Positions 21,676-33,772 of a stretch of DNA of 64,000 nucleotides are shown piece by piece. The notes beneath the pieces are model-generated. The model worked only from the letters and a program-made list of their open reading frames with translations. It was not told the origin of the DNA and searched no databases. Position 1 is the first letter of the stretch. Each line of letters begins with the position of its first letter. The stretch is from Girardinichthys multiradiatus (Eukaryota > Chordata > Actinopteri > Cyprinodontiformes > Goodeidae): positions 5,762,734 through 5,826,733 of the forward strand of contig NC_061806.1 of assembly GCF_021462225.1 (NCBI RefSeq). The letters run 5' to 3'. A program made the translations under genes and the position numbers.

Positions 21676-23700
21676 TGTCTAAACAGAACAGACTCCAGCC
21701 GCACTGTGCTTTACATCATTGTATCCAACACTCCCATTCCATAAAGCTGGCAATCCATTGCTCTTCAGCTAATCTGAAGACCACATGAAGTTTAGAGCTC
21801 TGTAGCTACTGACTCTACAGAAGGTTGGTGACGTCTGTGCTCCTCAGCATCCACTGCTCCCACTCCCACTTGCTGTTTTTCCCAGTTAATTTCACTTTGT
21901 TATAAAACTACTAACAGCTGACTGTGGAATATTTAGAAGCAGAAAGATTTTCTGAATAGACTTATTGCACTAGTGGCTTCCTATCATGGTACCTTGCTGG
22001 GATTCACTGAGATTATTCACTCACAAATGTTTGCCACATTCAGCCGTGATGTAGACACACGGTAAGGGCTGGTTTTCTGTATCTTTCTGTTATGTTCAAT
22101 GTTCTTAAAATTTTTACAAATGATTAAATATTAGTGCTGTAAATTCTTTACATCTATCAAGCATTCAGTTTGTAAATATATGATTTAACAATGTTTAATT
22201 TGTAACAGCAGTGCCTATTTCATATTGGTAATCATAATCCTACCCAAGCATTGTTATTGGAATTGGAACTGGTATTCTCATTTGTTGTCTGTGGTGTCCA
22301 TCAGAGAACAATAAGGCTGATAGGTTATTTAACTTGTGTTAGGAATTACTGTTGGAACTTTGTAAAAGTAAAGAATGTTATAAAAATAAAAGGTTATATG
22401 AGACTGAACTAGTTTAGCGACAGCACTAACACTAAAGCGACAACACATCTTAGCCGTTGTTGTCATGGAAAAGGTTTGCATGTAAATATGGATTTTTTAA
22501 TTTCAATAATATCTTATGTCTCAATCACAAACCAATTCTTATTTTTGGTTTCTTTTTAACTTTGAACTTAAAACTTAATAATTGGATACAATTTTACAAA
22601 CATGTTGTGTAGGTACAATTTAAATTCTTTGGAATTTAATTTAAATCTCTTTAAGTTGTTAAACTCTCACATTTTCCACTCAGAAATATGTAATAAAACC
22701 CATCCAAGTAAAATGTATTCAAATGGTTACAGGTATTTTATTGGTTACAGCCTGACAGTTTGTTTTATGTGTGGACTTTAATATATGTAGTGCTTCTCAA
22801 GCGGCTCAATGTGAATCATTGTGTGAATCAGACATCCCACCTTTAAACTGGCAGATCTTTGCCCTCACTCCTGAAACACACCCCACCCTATCTGCAGTTT
22901 GTGGAACATCCGTCTTTTGCAGTAAAACTTTTTCGGCCACTATAGGGACAAAAGGTTGCCGTTTTACAAGATTTCAGCTATGCAGCCATCAGTGGTCGTT
23001 GCTGTCAGTATCCTCCACTTTGAGTCATTCCATACGTTGTAGCAGAAGTGTGCTCTAGACTGCAGTCAGACAGAATCCTTAAACATACCTTTAATCCCTG
23101 TTATCTGTCCACATCACTAAAGCTGTTTTTAAATCATAAAAGTCGGGCGGTCATTAGGACAACATCCAGCATGTTATTAGTTGCACCTTTTCATGAACTC
23201 CTACATTTGGTCAGGGTGATGAGTTCTTAGTGTTGAGTCCTGGTCTACATATTTCTCGGTGTAAACTGTGATCATAGATGAGGCAGGCAGAGGGCCATCA
23301 CATTGACCCACATTTGTGTTGCTAAATTCCTTTTCAACAAATAATTTGACTCCTCATTAAACCTAAAAGTCAGGCTTTCCACCTGTTCGTACAAAGACCT
23401 GACTCTGAGTGACGTGTGTGTGTAAGAAAAGCAGACAGAAAGAATGTGGTCTTGCCAGTTTCCTTCTCTAGTACTAAGTTTTCTGTCTCAGCCTGTCTCT
23501 GGCTCCATTTTTCTGAGAAAGCCTCTCTAGAAGCACATCTTTTTAGGCAGTAGTTGGAATGAATTTGGTCCTATTATAAAGCTGACCAAGACGTATTATA
23601 AGTCACAAAGTTAGAAGTTAAAACTCTAGAGAAGGGAAATGCCAGCCTAAAATTGCAGGCCGTTAGTGTGTAAAAAAAATAATAAGGCTTCACTAAAGAC
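21676..23700. other. Intergenic DNA upstream of the S100 gene
   Basis: AT-rich, with no exon, RNA gene or clear repeat recognised on either strand. Confidence 0.5.
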
Positions 23701-23972
23701 TTCCAGATGTGGAATGAGTCATCTGTTGACTGTGAGGTGTGCCTGAGATAAATCCTGAAACAGATCTCTGAGGTTACCTTTCAGCACGCTGATGCATGAG
23801 AACATGATCGATTAGACGGAGGGTGTATGTGGCTGCCTGTAATGTTTCAGTGTGGTTAACTCCCAGCTCCTCCTACCTCCAGAGGGAGGTTCCAGGAGAT
23901 CTGGCAACTAGAGACAGAGGCAGAGTTTTACTCACAGTAGACTGTAACAGGAAGGTGCTCCGTACAGCCGAC

Positions 23973-23981
23973 ATGTCTGCG
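23973..23981 (+). CDS. S100 first coding exon (Met-Ser-Ala)
   Basis: atgtctgcg followed by the donor gtaagg. It carries only three codons and is separated from the next exon by a 3.4-kb intron. The start is chosen because it joins in frame and gives the MSxYT start seen in S100A16. The preceding 70 bp are presumed 5' UTR. Confidence 0.75.
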
Positions 23982-24254
23982 GTAAGGAACTGACTGTTTG
24001 ATCATTGCCTTTTAGTACAAACAGCATCAAGGTGTTGCTGTTTCTATTCTGTGTCCATCAGAGCGTTTACTGTTAGCTGCTGGACGAGTTAACTTCATCA
24101 AAGCTACTCGGCACTTTGTCAGATTAACCCGCTGAAAATAGAAGCAGAATTGGTTGTAGGCGGTCGGGTCTATTGGAGTTTTTAAAGTTCGGAGGCTCAG
24201 CCCAACTTGACAAAGTTTCTTTCTGAACCTTTGTTGCAAGTTGAAACTTTCCAG

Positions 24255-24304
<50 letters not shown>

Positions 24305-27300
24305 TCAGCGGCCCCTCCCTGAGAAGAGGCGACGCAGCGTCAGGCGCTCCTGTCAGGCTAGCAGTGCGTCACAAGGCGATCCAGGCAAATATTCTTCAGT
24401 AATGTGGCTGTGGTGCTGTCCAGGCATGGTGGGAACTTTAGGAATATTTAATGCTCAGTCGATCCTGAAGCAGGACGTGAATCTAAGTGAGCTCTTTACT
24501 AACCCGGCTGTGGATCCCGCAGGCCTTCAGCGAACATGACGCAGCGCAGCTCCTTCCTTCTCAGGGCGTTTTTCATGCAGTTTTACATTAATGACTTTTA
24601 CATTAATTCATAATAGTTCAAGGACAAAATCTGAAGATCTTTGGTTTAAACATATTTCTTATCCCCGCTGAAACCTATTTTTTACTAGTAGCTGCTCGGT
24701 CGGCAGTTACACCCTGGAGCTTAAAATAACTCATAGAAAACGCAGAATGTAAGATTGCAAACTTTATTAAACAGTTTTTAATATAAACTTCAAGATAACT
24801 TTTCTGATGTCTGAATCCTTAAAGCACAGAGGTGCACTGGTGCATTGTTGCAGTCAGCACTGAGCTCAATTAAGGTGTGGTAGACACGTAAACTAAATCC
24901 ATTGTTTGGCTAAAATGATTCACTTAAAATGTTCAAAAACAACAGGAACAGGAAAAGAAAAGGAATATTTTGAACTCAAACGTGATTTAAGTCTTTTTGT
25001 AAAACACGAAGCTTTTTAAAAATGTCAAGCTTTGCCACGAAAGACACGAAACGCCTAAAATAAAACAAAGACGTGTGAATTTTGTTGTCGTTCAAGTTCT
25101 TTACTCTGTTTAAGAAACGATCAAGTTTTTGCAGAAAATTGTAAGATATAGAATATGAAAATGAAAAAGGAAAGTAGTTTGATGTTAAACTAATGAAAGA
25201 CAGAATATCGAACCAAAAGCAATTATTGACCCATTGTGTGCTCTTTTTAGCTCAGATTGTATTTTTAATTATTGTTTTGCTTATCTTGTAACTGTACAAT
25301 AAATAAAAATGTAATTAATTCGTTTCTACTGTTCCTTAGCTTGACATAAGATGTTTTTGTCTTCAGTTATGCTATATACACCTGGTCTATCAGGATAAAA
25401 AAAAAATCATTTCATTTTGGTCACTAAATGAAACTAGTGACCCATCAGGGCTTTCAATGTATTCAAAAAGTAAAATAAACTCTACACTATCGTTAGTTCA
25501 ATAAATAATATATTATAAACTGTTAATATACCTGGTAGTTCTTTAGTTGTGTTGGCCAAAAGATTGATCAGAATTTAGTTTACTGTAGCTGTTCTGTTGT
25601 TTTATGGGTAATGAAACTAATTGATGGTGTGACTTTAAATAGACAAACTGATCAGCCAGTTGTTTGGATCAGGCTTTTTCTTCACTAGTGCAGATGGCTT
25701 CTTTTCATGTAAGCTTGATCAGAGACTTTCAGCAGAAAATACTGACAGCAGGTGGATATTGTATCATCACAGATTAATACTGACAATAGTAAACTGACAT
25801 AAAACTAGCATAAAAGTTCACCAAATAACTGGAGTTTCCGCAACACTGGTTTGGTTAGGTAATGAAAGGTAAGAAACGACACTGGCTCAGCCTACTTTGG
25901 CTCAGGAGGATGTGGTGTTGGAAATGTTTGCTGTTTGGACCCAGGATGCTTCATGGAATAGGAAAGGCTTTGAGACTCTTAATGGTTTAGTTAAAGCTAG
26001 ACTAAAACAGGAGGTGTCCTATAGGCAACAATTACTGTAAAACATTTAAAACTAAAACCTTGTCTTTTCAGATTAAACTGTGTTCTAAACTACCATAAAC
26101 ATCAGTACAATACAATTCTTCAAGGAATATCTATGGTCTTTCTTTAACCCCAGATCTTTCCATCCATCCATCCATTGTCTTCCACTTATCTAAGATCGGG
26201 TCATTGGAGTACCAAGTCCAGGACTATAACCCGTAAATCCCTCTCCCCAGGGACACTTTCCAGCTTCTCCTGAGGGAGTCCAAGGGGGTTCCCAGACAAG
26301 AAGGACTATATAGTCCTTTCAGCCTGTGTTTTAGGCACGTCACCCATGGGTCTCCCACAGTGAGACCTACACAGAAAACATGACATGGTTGCCTGAACCA
26401 CTTCAACGGATCCTTTCAATGCAAAGCAGTGCTTTTTTCTACAAATATAAATCTTCTCTGCAGGAACAAACTTGCGTGATATTCTAAGACACTCATTCAT
26501 CTATAGCTATTGAAAAATGAAAGCACACCTCCTTGCATTTTGAGACTTTTCATGGTATTCAGCCCGTATCAACGGGTTACATGGGTGTATTTCATTTTTC
26601 ACAAGCATCTGTGGTGTGATTTTTTGTATGCAAAGTTAGATTTCAATCATTTTAGATCAGCTTTTTAAGATGGTCAAGATGGTAAAATTAAAAACAAGGT
26701 AGCATTAAACCATTGTTATTGCATTCAAGATTAGGTTCAAGCCTAGCGTTAGTGGTTATGGCTAGCAAAAACAGTGCAGCTAAAATCTCTAATTGATAAG
26801 AAATGACTGAAGTTGTCTAACCAGCTAAATGCACATGTATTCACAGAATGCAGCCAAACATCGGATTATGTTGACACTCACTTTCCTGGAATGTTTATGA
26901 CATTCCAAACAAGTCGTCGTGTTTTTTCACCGTCTCTGCTTCAGGGGTTTCTGCTCTTCCTCGTGTGTCTAACAGGAGTGCTAAATGATAGAAGTAGATC
27001 TTTAGCAGCAGCTGCTAAAGATATACAGACATGATAGGATTTAATGTTTACTCATGCCCTTGGAAACGGTTGTCAGCAAAAACAGCCTTGAAATGGCCTG
27101 TTTAGTAAACTTGATTAGCAAGTGGTTTTAGTGGGATTATTCTGATAATGAGAGACAAAGAATATGCTGATTATGTGCAACACTGTGACAAATGTTACAA
27201 AAAGGAAAAAAAACTATCGGATTTAAAGTTACTTTTGGGGTTTTGAGTAAAGAACTGACCCTGTTACTGTAAAGTTTCCTCATTTTGTCTGTTCAGTGGG

Positions 27301-29581
27301 CTGTTATGTTAGAGGTTTTTGTTAAGGCTTCAGACAATTAACCTATCATTTCGTCTGTTTCTGTGTTTAGTATACTGACCTGGAGAAGGCAATTGATACA
27401 CTGGTCACCCAGTTCCACTCGGCTTCGGCGGACAACAGTCCAACACTGAAAACAGATGAATTCAAAGGTCTTTTGTCCTCCCAGATGCCTAACATGGTGA
27501 AGGTAAAACTGCCATTAGAGTGCATGTGCCCCTCCCTGATCCAAGTGTGCTGTTGACTGTAGTACCTGGGTGTGTCAACCCGCCTCACCTCACTCAGCTC
27601 AAACAAAGGCGATCAAGAACATGCTCAGCAGAGTCAGGCAGGCACCAGGAAACAGAAACATTGAAGACATACATACACTCTCTTGTGTTTACCTGAAGTT
27701 TACTACTTGAATGTCTAAATGAAACTTCATAGAAAATGTAGTCTATTTAATGTTTTATTATATGTCAAATTGTAACAATCCTGAGGTGTTTGTGTCTTGA
27801 TTTTTCTGTTGTGTAAAGAAATGGTTAACATTTCTTTGCTGTTTATTTTGTTCTTCAGGTCTTGCTTTCTTACGTTCGTTTCTCCGTGCTCATTGTTGCT
27901 AGGTGTTTTCCTTGTTTGTTCGTTCTTTTGTGTTTTAGTGTTCTTTATTTGTCTAAAGTTATTTTCCTGTTAGATTTCTGGTAGATACGTCCCTGAATTC
28001 TTTGTCTTTCGGCTCTGCTCTCATTAAATAGTCCCTCTCCTTTAGCTGCTCTGTCTTCTCTCTGCTTCAGCTGCTCCTTGTTTCATCTGATTAACTCTTC
28101 TAGTTCGTTTCTCATTTCCTTCCCTGCCTCATTATAAATACTAACTGCTTCTCACTGTTCACTGCTGAATTCCTCTGCTTGCCTGTCTGTTTCCATGTCT
28201 TCATCTGTGTCATGTCTCTTCTTCCTGTGCAAGACCATTTTTAAATGTTCTCTTTCTTTTATTTTATTAAAATACTCATCTTTACATCTGTTTTTTTCTC
28301 TGGGTTTGAGTCCTTACAAAATGGACAAAACAAGACCCAAATACACTATATTTCCAGAAGTATTTGGTCCTACCACCAAATCAATGAATTCTGGTGTTCC
28401 AATCCCTTCCAGTTTTGGTTTTCTTATCTATAAACACACTCCTAAATCTTGAGGAAAATGTTTACAGAATAGTTAAAGTTACTGTTGCTGGCAACGGTGG
28501 CTCCATCAACAAAATGGACCCTATAGATTAAGAATAGGGTGTCATCAAAGTTCCTGTACATGTAGAACTAGACAGACAGATATATATGAATATCATTCCA
28601 TCTGTTGAAACCTGACATTTGGAGGAACAGGGACACTATGGTTTAGTTTATAGGTGCATATCAATAAATTTGATTATTGAAAAGTATTCTAATTTATTTA
28701 ATTACAGGAAACAGTTTTCAAGAAAGGATGTACTTCCACCAGTAATGTATAGGTAGATGGTACATGACAAAGACAAAGAAGAAGGCCAGAACCCAGCATT
28801 TGTCATCAGAACTCTATAGAAATATTCTCTCTGCTCCTACTGGTTTATAGATTATCCCCGGTCTCCCAGGTCAAAGACCCATACAGCAAGATTTATAGAT
28901 ACTGGCAACAATAACGTTTTCTTAATAAATGTATTTCTTATTGGTGTGTTGACAGGAAATTCATACTAGATATCAGAAACCAACACAAGTGATCCACACA
29001 GAGAAAGAAATCCACACAAATTAGTGTACAAATTTAATTTGTGTTTGATAAGGTGGAATGACACAGGACGGAAGTATTGGACACATGAAAGAATGTGAAA
29101 TAAGCATAGAAAGACAATACACCAGCTATCCTGCTCCCAGCAAATCATTATCAGCTGATTTAGTCCTAATTGATGGCCAGCAAAAATTGTTCTTATTTCC
29201 AAGATGTTGTGCAAGAAGCATGTAATGATGGGGAAAGCAAAGTGCTCTACCCACCTTGTGTTCCTTGCACTATCAGGAGAGTCAAGAGAATAATCAGAAA
29301 GCCGAGAACCATTCACAAAGAATGACTGAAGAGACCCAGAATCTGCAGGTTAATTTGCTTAAAAGAAAATAAAAAGTAGCAAACTAAATCGTTATTTTGT
29401 TCTGTTCACACAGGGGCTCAACACAGAACAAGGACTGGGGGAGATCCTGCAAAAGATTGGTGTAGGAGATGGAGAGGGCGTCTCTTTCAAACACTTCTGG
29501 AGCTTAATTGAGTCAGCAGCCTCCAGCCAGCATAATATCCTCAGCCGGTCGGGTTCATCATGCAGCTGCATCCTCCTGTGA
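23973..29581 (+). CDS. S100 protein, S100A14/A16-like, with C-terminal CILL
   Basis: Join of 23973-23981, 27371-27502 and 29414-29581, giving 102 residues, the usual S100 length. All introns are phase 0 with GT/AG borders. Residues 4-45 are the N-terminal S100 EF-hand ([19 protein letters not shown] ... [16 protein letters not shown]). The second loop ([17 protein letters not shown]) has His at the position of the Ca-chelating Glu, so it probably cannot bind calcium, as in S100A14. The FxxFWxLI helix and the MSxYTxLEKA start resemble S100A14 and S100A16. The C-terminus is [10 protein letters not shown], matching a CaaX geranylgeranylation box with an extra nearby Cys. S100 proteins form dimers that bind target proteins. 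S100A genes neighbour TPM3 in mammals, which supports the call. No orthology symbol is assigned. Confidence 0.88.
24256..24302. repeat. (GT)n microsatellite
   Basis: About 23 gt units in S100 intron 1. Confidence 0.98.
24540..26155. other. S100 intron 1, no gene seen
   Basis: AT-rich intron DNA without a recognisable exon or named repeat. Confidence 0.5.
26160..26410 (-). mobile_element. Decayed 3' end of the APE/RT LINE
   Basis: Begins with ccatccatccatcc and continues with the degraded complement of the LINE 3' coding end (ctctccccagggacactttc, then gcacgtcacccatggg). Compare 54860-55065. It lies in S100 intron 1, in the opposite orientation to the gene. Confidence 0.7.
27371..27502 (+). 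CDS. S100 second coding exon
   Basis: 132 nt between the acceptor tctgtgtttag and the donor gtaaaa. It encodes the whole N-terminal S100 EF-hand and the start of the hinge. Confidence 0.92.
27775..28320 (+). mobile_element. Possible solo LTR
   Basis: T-rich stretch with a TATA-like ttataaata (28132-28140) and a later attttattaaaa signal, resembling Gypsy LTRs of fish. It lies in S100 intron 2. Borders and target duplication were not established. Confidence 0.35.
28330..29400. other. S100 intron 2 with possible MITE edges
   Basis: tacactatatttccagaagtat at about 28344 and ggtgcatatcaataaatttg at about 28651 look like worn ends of common fish DNA transposons. No full element or exon could be delimited. 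Confidence 0.35.
29414..29581 (+). CDS. S100 terminal exon
   Basis: 168 nt after the acceptor gttcacacag, 55 codons plus TGA. It encodes the degenerate second EF-hand and the Ser/Cys-rich tail ending CSCILL. Confidence 0.92.
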   Translation, partial: GLNTEQGLGEILQKIGVGDGEGVSFKHFWSLIESAASSQHNILSRSGSSCSCILL

Positions 29582-29714
29582 AGGGCAGGCTCTCAGCTCG
29601 TCAGCAAGCTTTCAGTCTGGAGTTCAAAAGTGCATTTTAAGCAGTATAACAAATATTCAACATTATTTCCACCACAACAAATTATGTCCAACCCTTATCA
29701 TAGAAGAAGTTAGT

Positions 29715-29720
29715 AATAAA
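29715..29720 (+). promoter_or_regulatory. Poly(A) signal of the S100 gene
   Basis: AATAAA 134 nt after the stop codon. Confidence 0.75.
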
Positions 29721-29724
29721 ATCA

Positions 29725-31595
29725 TGTAATCTTTTTGTACTAATGATCACATCTCTGTCTCATCTGACATGAAATGAAACCATATTTTATTACCCCCAGA
29801 TTTTTACAAACTGAAGATGAGAAAAAGTTGTGTGCATTTGCCCAGCCATATCTTGCTTGATATTACCACGGACAGATAACAGGCTAATGTAATTTTTTTA
29901 AATAAAAAAACATTTAAAAAAAATCTAGACTCTTTGTGTATTTTTGCATTGTTTTATCACAAATGTCCAAATATCTAACCACACAGAGTGACATTCTTGT
30001 TTGTTCAAAAATAATATTTTAGTTCAACATCCTGTTAATACACAGTTCATTCATTGTAATTACCTTTTGACACCTGTATGAAAATTAATAAATTTTTTGG
30101 AATCCTCTGCTGTCCAGTTAGTAGATTTAAACACATTGGTTTAGTTGCGTGTAAGAAAGAGCAGGAAGTTTGTATTTTTCAGGCCTTTCTGGATCATTAA
30201 CATGGTCTGTTGCTCATTGGCTAGTAGTCAATATATGTAACATGTTTCCTGTAGCTGAAGAGAGGGTTAAATCTGATATAACTGAACATGGAACCAGACT
30301 GATGTCACAATTTAAAAACTGGATTTTGAAATAACCACAGTGAGGTTAAACATTTTGTGGTAGAACCAGCAAAGGCCTTCTCTGTGGCCACACCCCTTCT
30401 TGAATGGGTGCCAGGGGCATTCCCCATGGGTATTTTTATTCTCACAGTGTGCAGTCCCTGTGACAAAATAAGACCAAAAAATGTAGCAAATATTTTCAGT
30501 TCTACTCCTTCAACCTTTTAGTTTAGCTGTTGCAAGTTGAAACTTCCTTCACATGCCAGAGTTTTACCAGGTTTGAAGTCTAGAGCAGCTCATCTTGCAT
30601 AAATGTGAAAAAGTTGAAAAATGTATTTAAAAAGGTTCCTCTTTTCAAAAACAGTGTCTCTTATTCCCTGGACCGGTTAGAGTCTTAATGCTCAATTCAG
30701 ATTTTTTTTCCAAAATCCAATTTCTTTGTGTGTGTGTGGTCATTCAAAATATTATCTAATGCAACCGCCATCAGACTTCAGTCTGAACGGTTTAAAACCC
30801 CAAAGCGACCCGCATGCACAGAAGGAGAATGTAGACGTCAAACAGCAGCACACTGTTTACTGAAATAATAATGGATGCTGGTGTCTCTGTGTTATTAAGT
30901 TGTTGAGCAATGGAAGTTGACATTATGACCATATCATGACAAGATGAAGAAAGGTACGAAAAAGAGATCACAACTATTAGTAATGGCCTTCAATGGATCA
31001 GTGACTGCTAAGTCTGTGTGGATGTGTAGTTGGAGCCAGGATGATGACTTAAAAGTTGGATGAAATGAGACAGGACTGCAGACGCTTTGGAAATGATAAG
31101 ATATGTATCCGATTTAGTACCCCATATGTAGGTAGCACAATTGGGTTGTTTTTGGAGAAGATCAGAACTGTGTTGTTCTGACTACCATGAAGATGTCGGA
31201 TATGGGCCACATTTGCCTGTAGTGTGAACATAGCCATATTTGATCAATGTCCTCTCCATACAGGTGGGCTCACACTCCTGTAGACTCACTCTGTTCAGCC
31301 TCTGCTTGTTGTACCAGGAGTGGTCAGAGCATTTGTCATCTAGAGCTCTGAACGGCAGACAGAAGGCTGACCTCTGACCCTCCGTCTCCACTCCCCAGCA
31401 TTGTTTTCTCTCTGTCCTGTAAATACTTGGCTCTAGCATTGAAAACTCCAGCAGGAAAGCTAGTAGTGGTTGCATCTTTTAAATGACCACATTGGTGGTT
31501 CATAACACACTCTTCGGATTGTCAAACTGATTTTAATATCAGACAAAGTTAACCTGTGAATACAAAAACATGCTTTTCTAAAGACATTCAAAAAG
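29725..31595. other. Intergenic stretch, nothing recognised
   Basis: Between the S100 gene end and a Tc1 relic. AT-rich, with no convincing exon, RNA gene or named repeat. Confidence 0.5.
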
Positions 31596-31599
31596 GGTT

Positions 31600-32220
31600 A
31601 AAAAATGAGAAACAAAGTCATCATCTAAGGGGTTACAAAGCCATATCTAATGCACGACAGTGCCATTATTCACAAAAGAAAATATGAAACAGTACTGAAC
31701 CTCCCAGGAGTGTCCAATTTACCAGAATTATCCAAGAGTGCAGCAAGAAGTCATCTATGAGGTAATAAAAGAACCAAGAACATCTAAAGCTGTGGTGGTG
31801 GTAGTGTGATGGTCTGTGGCTGCTTTGCTTCCTCTGGACCTGCACAACTTTCAGTAATTTATGGAACCATTAATTCTACTGTTCAGCAGAAAACCCTGAA
31901 ACAGAATGTCTGATGTTGTGCTCAAGCACACTTGATTTAAGTTGCAGGAATATGACCCAAAGCACATCAGCAAATCCACCTCTGTTTAAAAAAAATAAAT
32001 AAAAGGTTTTGAAGTGGCCTAGTCAAATCCAACTGAGATGCTTAAACAGACCATTCATGATCAACAACCCTCCAATGTGGTTGAATTGAAACAATTCTGC
32101 CAGGAGACTCATTGAGAGGTATAGCTAGAGACTTATTGAAGCTGTTGCCACAGTGGGTGGGACAACTGGCTATTAGGTTTAGGGGAGCAAACTGTTTTTA
32201 CTCATCGTTTTAGATAGCTT
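31600..32220 (+). mobile_element. Decayed Tc1/mariner-type transposon
   Basis: Forward reading gives broken transposase text: a glycine-rich VMVCGCF block near 31800, an EYDPKH block near 31945, KWPSQIQL near 32020 and a C-terminal GGTTGY just before 32180. Stops and shifts are frequent. It is another lineage, distinct from 502 and 18.4 kb. Confidence 0.7.
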
Positions 32221-32449
32221 CTCTTCCTTAATATATTAAATCATTTGAAAACCATTTTATTTTTTATTGGAATTTGCTCAGCTTATCTTTGTTGGACTTT
32301 AAAACCAGCAAAAGCAAAGGGGCAAATACACTATAAATTCCTGTCTATGGAAGAGCTGCACACTATATTTTTGCATTTCTAAAAGGAATGTTATGATAAA
32401 AATCTACAGTACTTTACAGTGTCATTTTGTTTGCAATAGATCTGACCCA

Positions 32450-33173
32450 CATACAGAGAACAGAATATGTAAAGGATGTTTATTGTGACAAAGATTATCA
32501 GGAACGTAACGGATGATTCTCCAACTGTATGGGAAGAGAACTGGTGAAAGGAAGAACAAGGAATTAATGCAATCAAGAGAACAGCTAACTAAATAGGTGT
32601 GGTCAGGTAGCCAGGGGAAGAGGCATTCAGGATCCAGGTTTGTAGAAGGTTCTTTAGGTGCTGTTCAGTGTGAGCTCAGGCAAAACAGGAATGAGTTTGG
32701 TGTGCAGATGCTTACGTTGGAGGGTGAACAGGGTACGCTTACGGCTTGGTCCAGGAGGCGAAGGTAGCAGGAAACTGCCAGCGAGATGCGAATCCAAACG
32801 AAGCCAGTAGATAGGAAATTAAATCCTCAGAACGTAGATAGCCTTGATCATCCAGAAAGACCTCCGGACACGTAGCCAGTATTCAGTGATATAAATCCAG
32901 GGTTCAGGTTTACTTAGCCTGTGAAGGAGCATAAACAAAGTTACACAAGGTCGAAGAACAAAGCATAGACTTAGTGTTTGGCTTGAGCTTGTTACCATTG
33001 TGGTCAAAACACTAGCATCAAAGTGATGGCAGCCTCCTGCTTAAGTACTCCTCAAAGTCATTAGTAGAATAAGTCGCACCTGTCACCCAGCACACCTGAG
33101 AAGTCCAGCACCATCTGAAACCACTGAACACATGCAGCAAGCACAAAACACAAAACACAACCCAGATCCTGAC
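32450..33173 (-). mobile_element. Probable solo LTR (minus strand)
   Basis: On the minus strand it starts TGTCAGGATCTGGG at 33173, a common start of fish Gypsy LTRs, and runs about 0.7 kb with no internal coding region beside it. The far border is approximate. Confidence 0.45.
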
Positions 33174-33569
33174 ATACAGTGCACTATGATTATGAAAAAA
33201 GTGTCTAAGAGTTGTGTTGGATAAGGGTTAGGAAGGTGACTTTTGCAAAAGACTGCAGGATGGCATACAATTCTGAAATAATGATATTTCTCTGAATTCA
33301 CCTGAACTGATAAATTTCTAATTTGTCTTCAGTGATAGCTGGAAACCCAAGGAAAAAATGCCTTCTGTTGTTGTTGTCTTTACAAAATCCTAGTTATTTT
33401 TATTGATAATCTACCGTTGAATCTAGCCTGTTATGCATTTTGTCTTTATGTATTTATGACAACAGAAAAACTCATTTCAAGTACTACAAAAATCCCTATG
33501 TATATGGATATGTCATAACTTAACCCCCTAGCCTCAAAAATGATAAAACACAACTTTTAATTTCAACTG

Positions 33570-33575
33570 TTTATT
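33570..33575 (-). promoter_or_regulatory. Poly(A) signal of the C80-like gene
   Basis: AATAAA on the minus strand, 198 nt downstream of the stop codon at 33773. Confidence 0.6.
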
Positions 33576-33772
33576 TTATAAACACAGATAACAAGCATTC
33601 CAAACCCTGTGTCGACCATGACTTGTTACTTTATGTTAAGCTGCTTTAAATTAGGAAGATATAACAGAAGCTTAGGCAGGAAAAACAAAATATGTGTTTA
33701 ATTCGGTGTGGGAGAGATTTTAGCACTGAATTATATCTATCAAATCCACACATTAATTTCAAGTTGTGTATT

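Noticed and set aside
24207..24539. 110-codon frame with a Cys-Val repeat
   Set aside because: Produced by the (GT)n microsatellite; no homology outside it.
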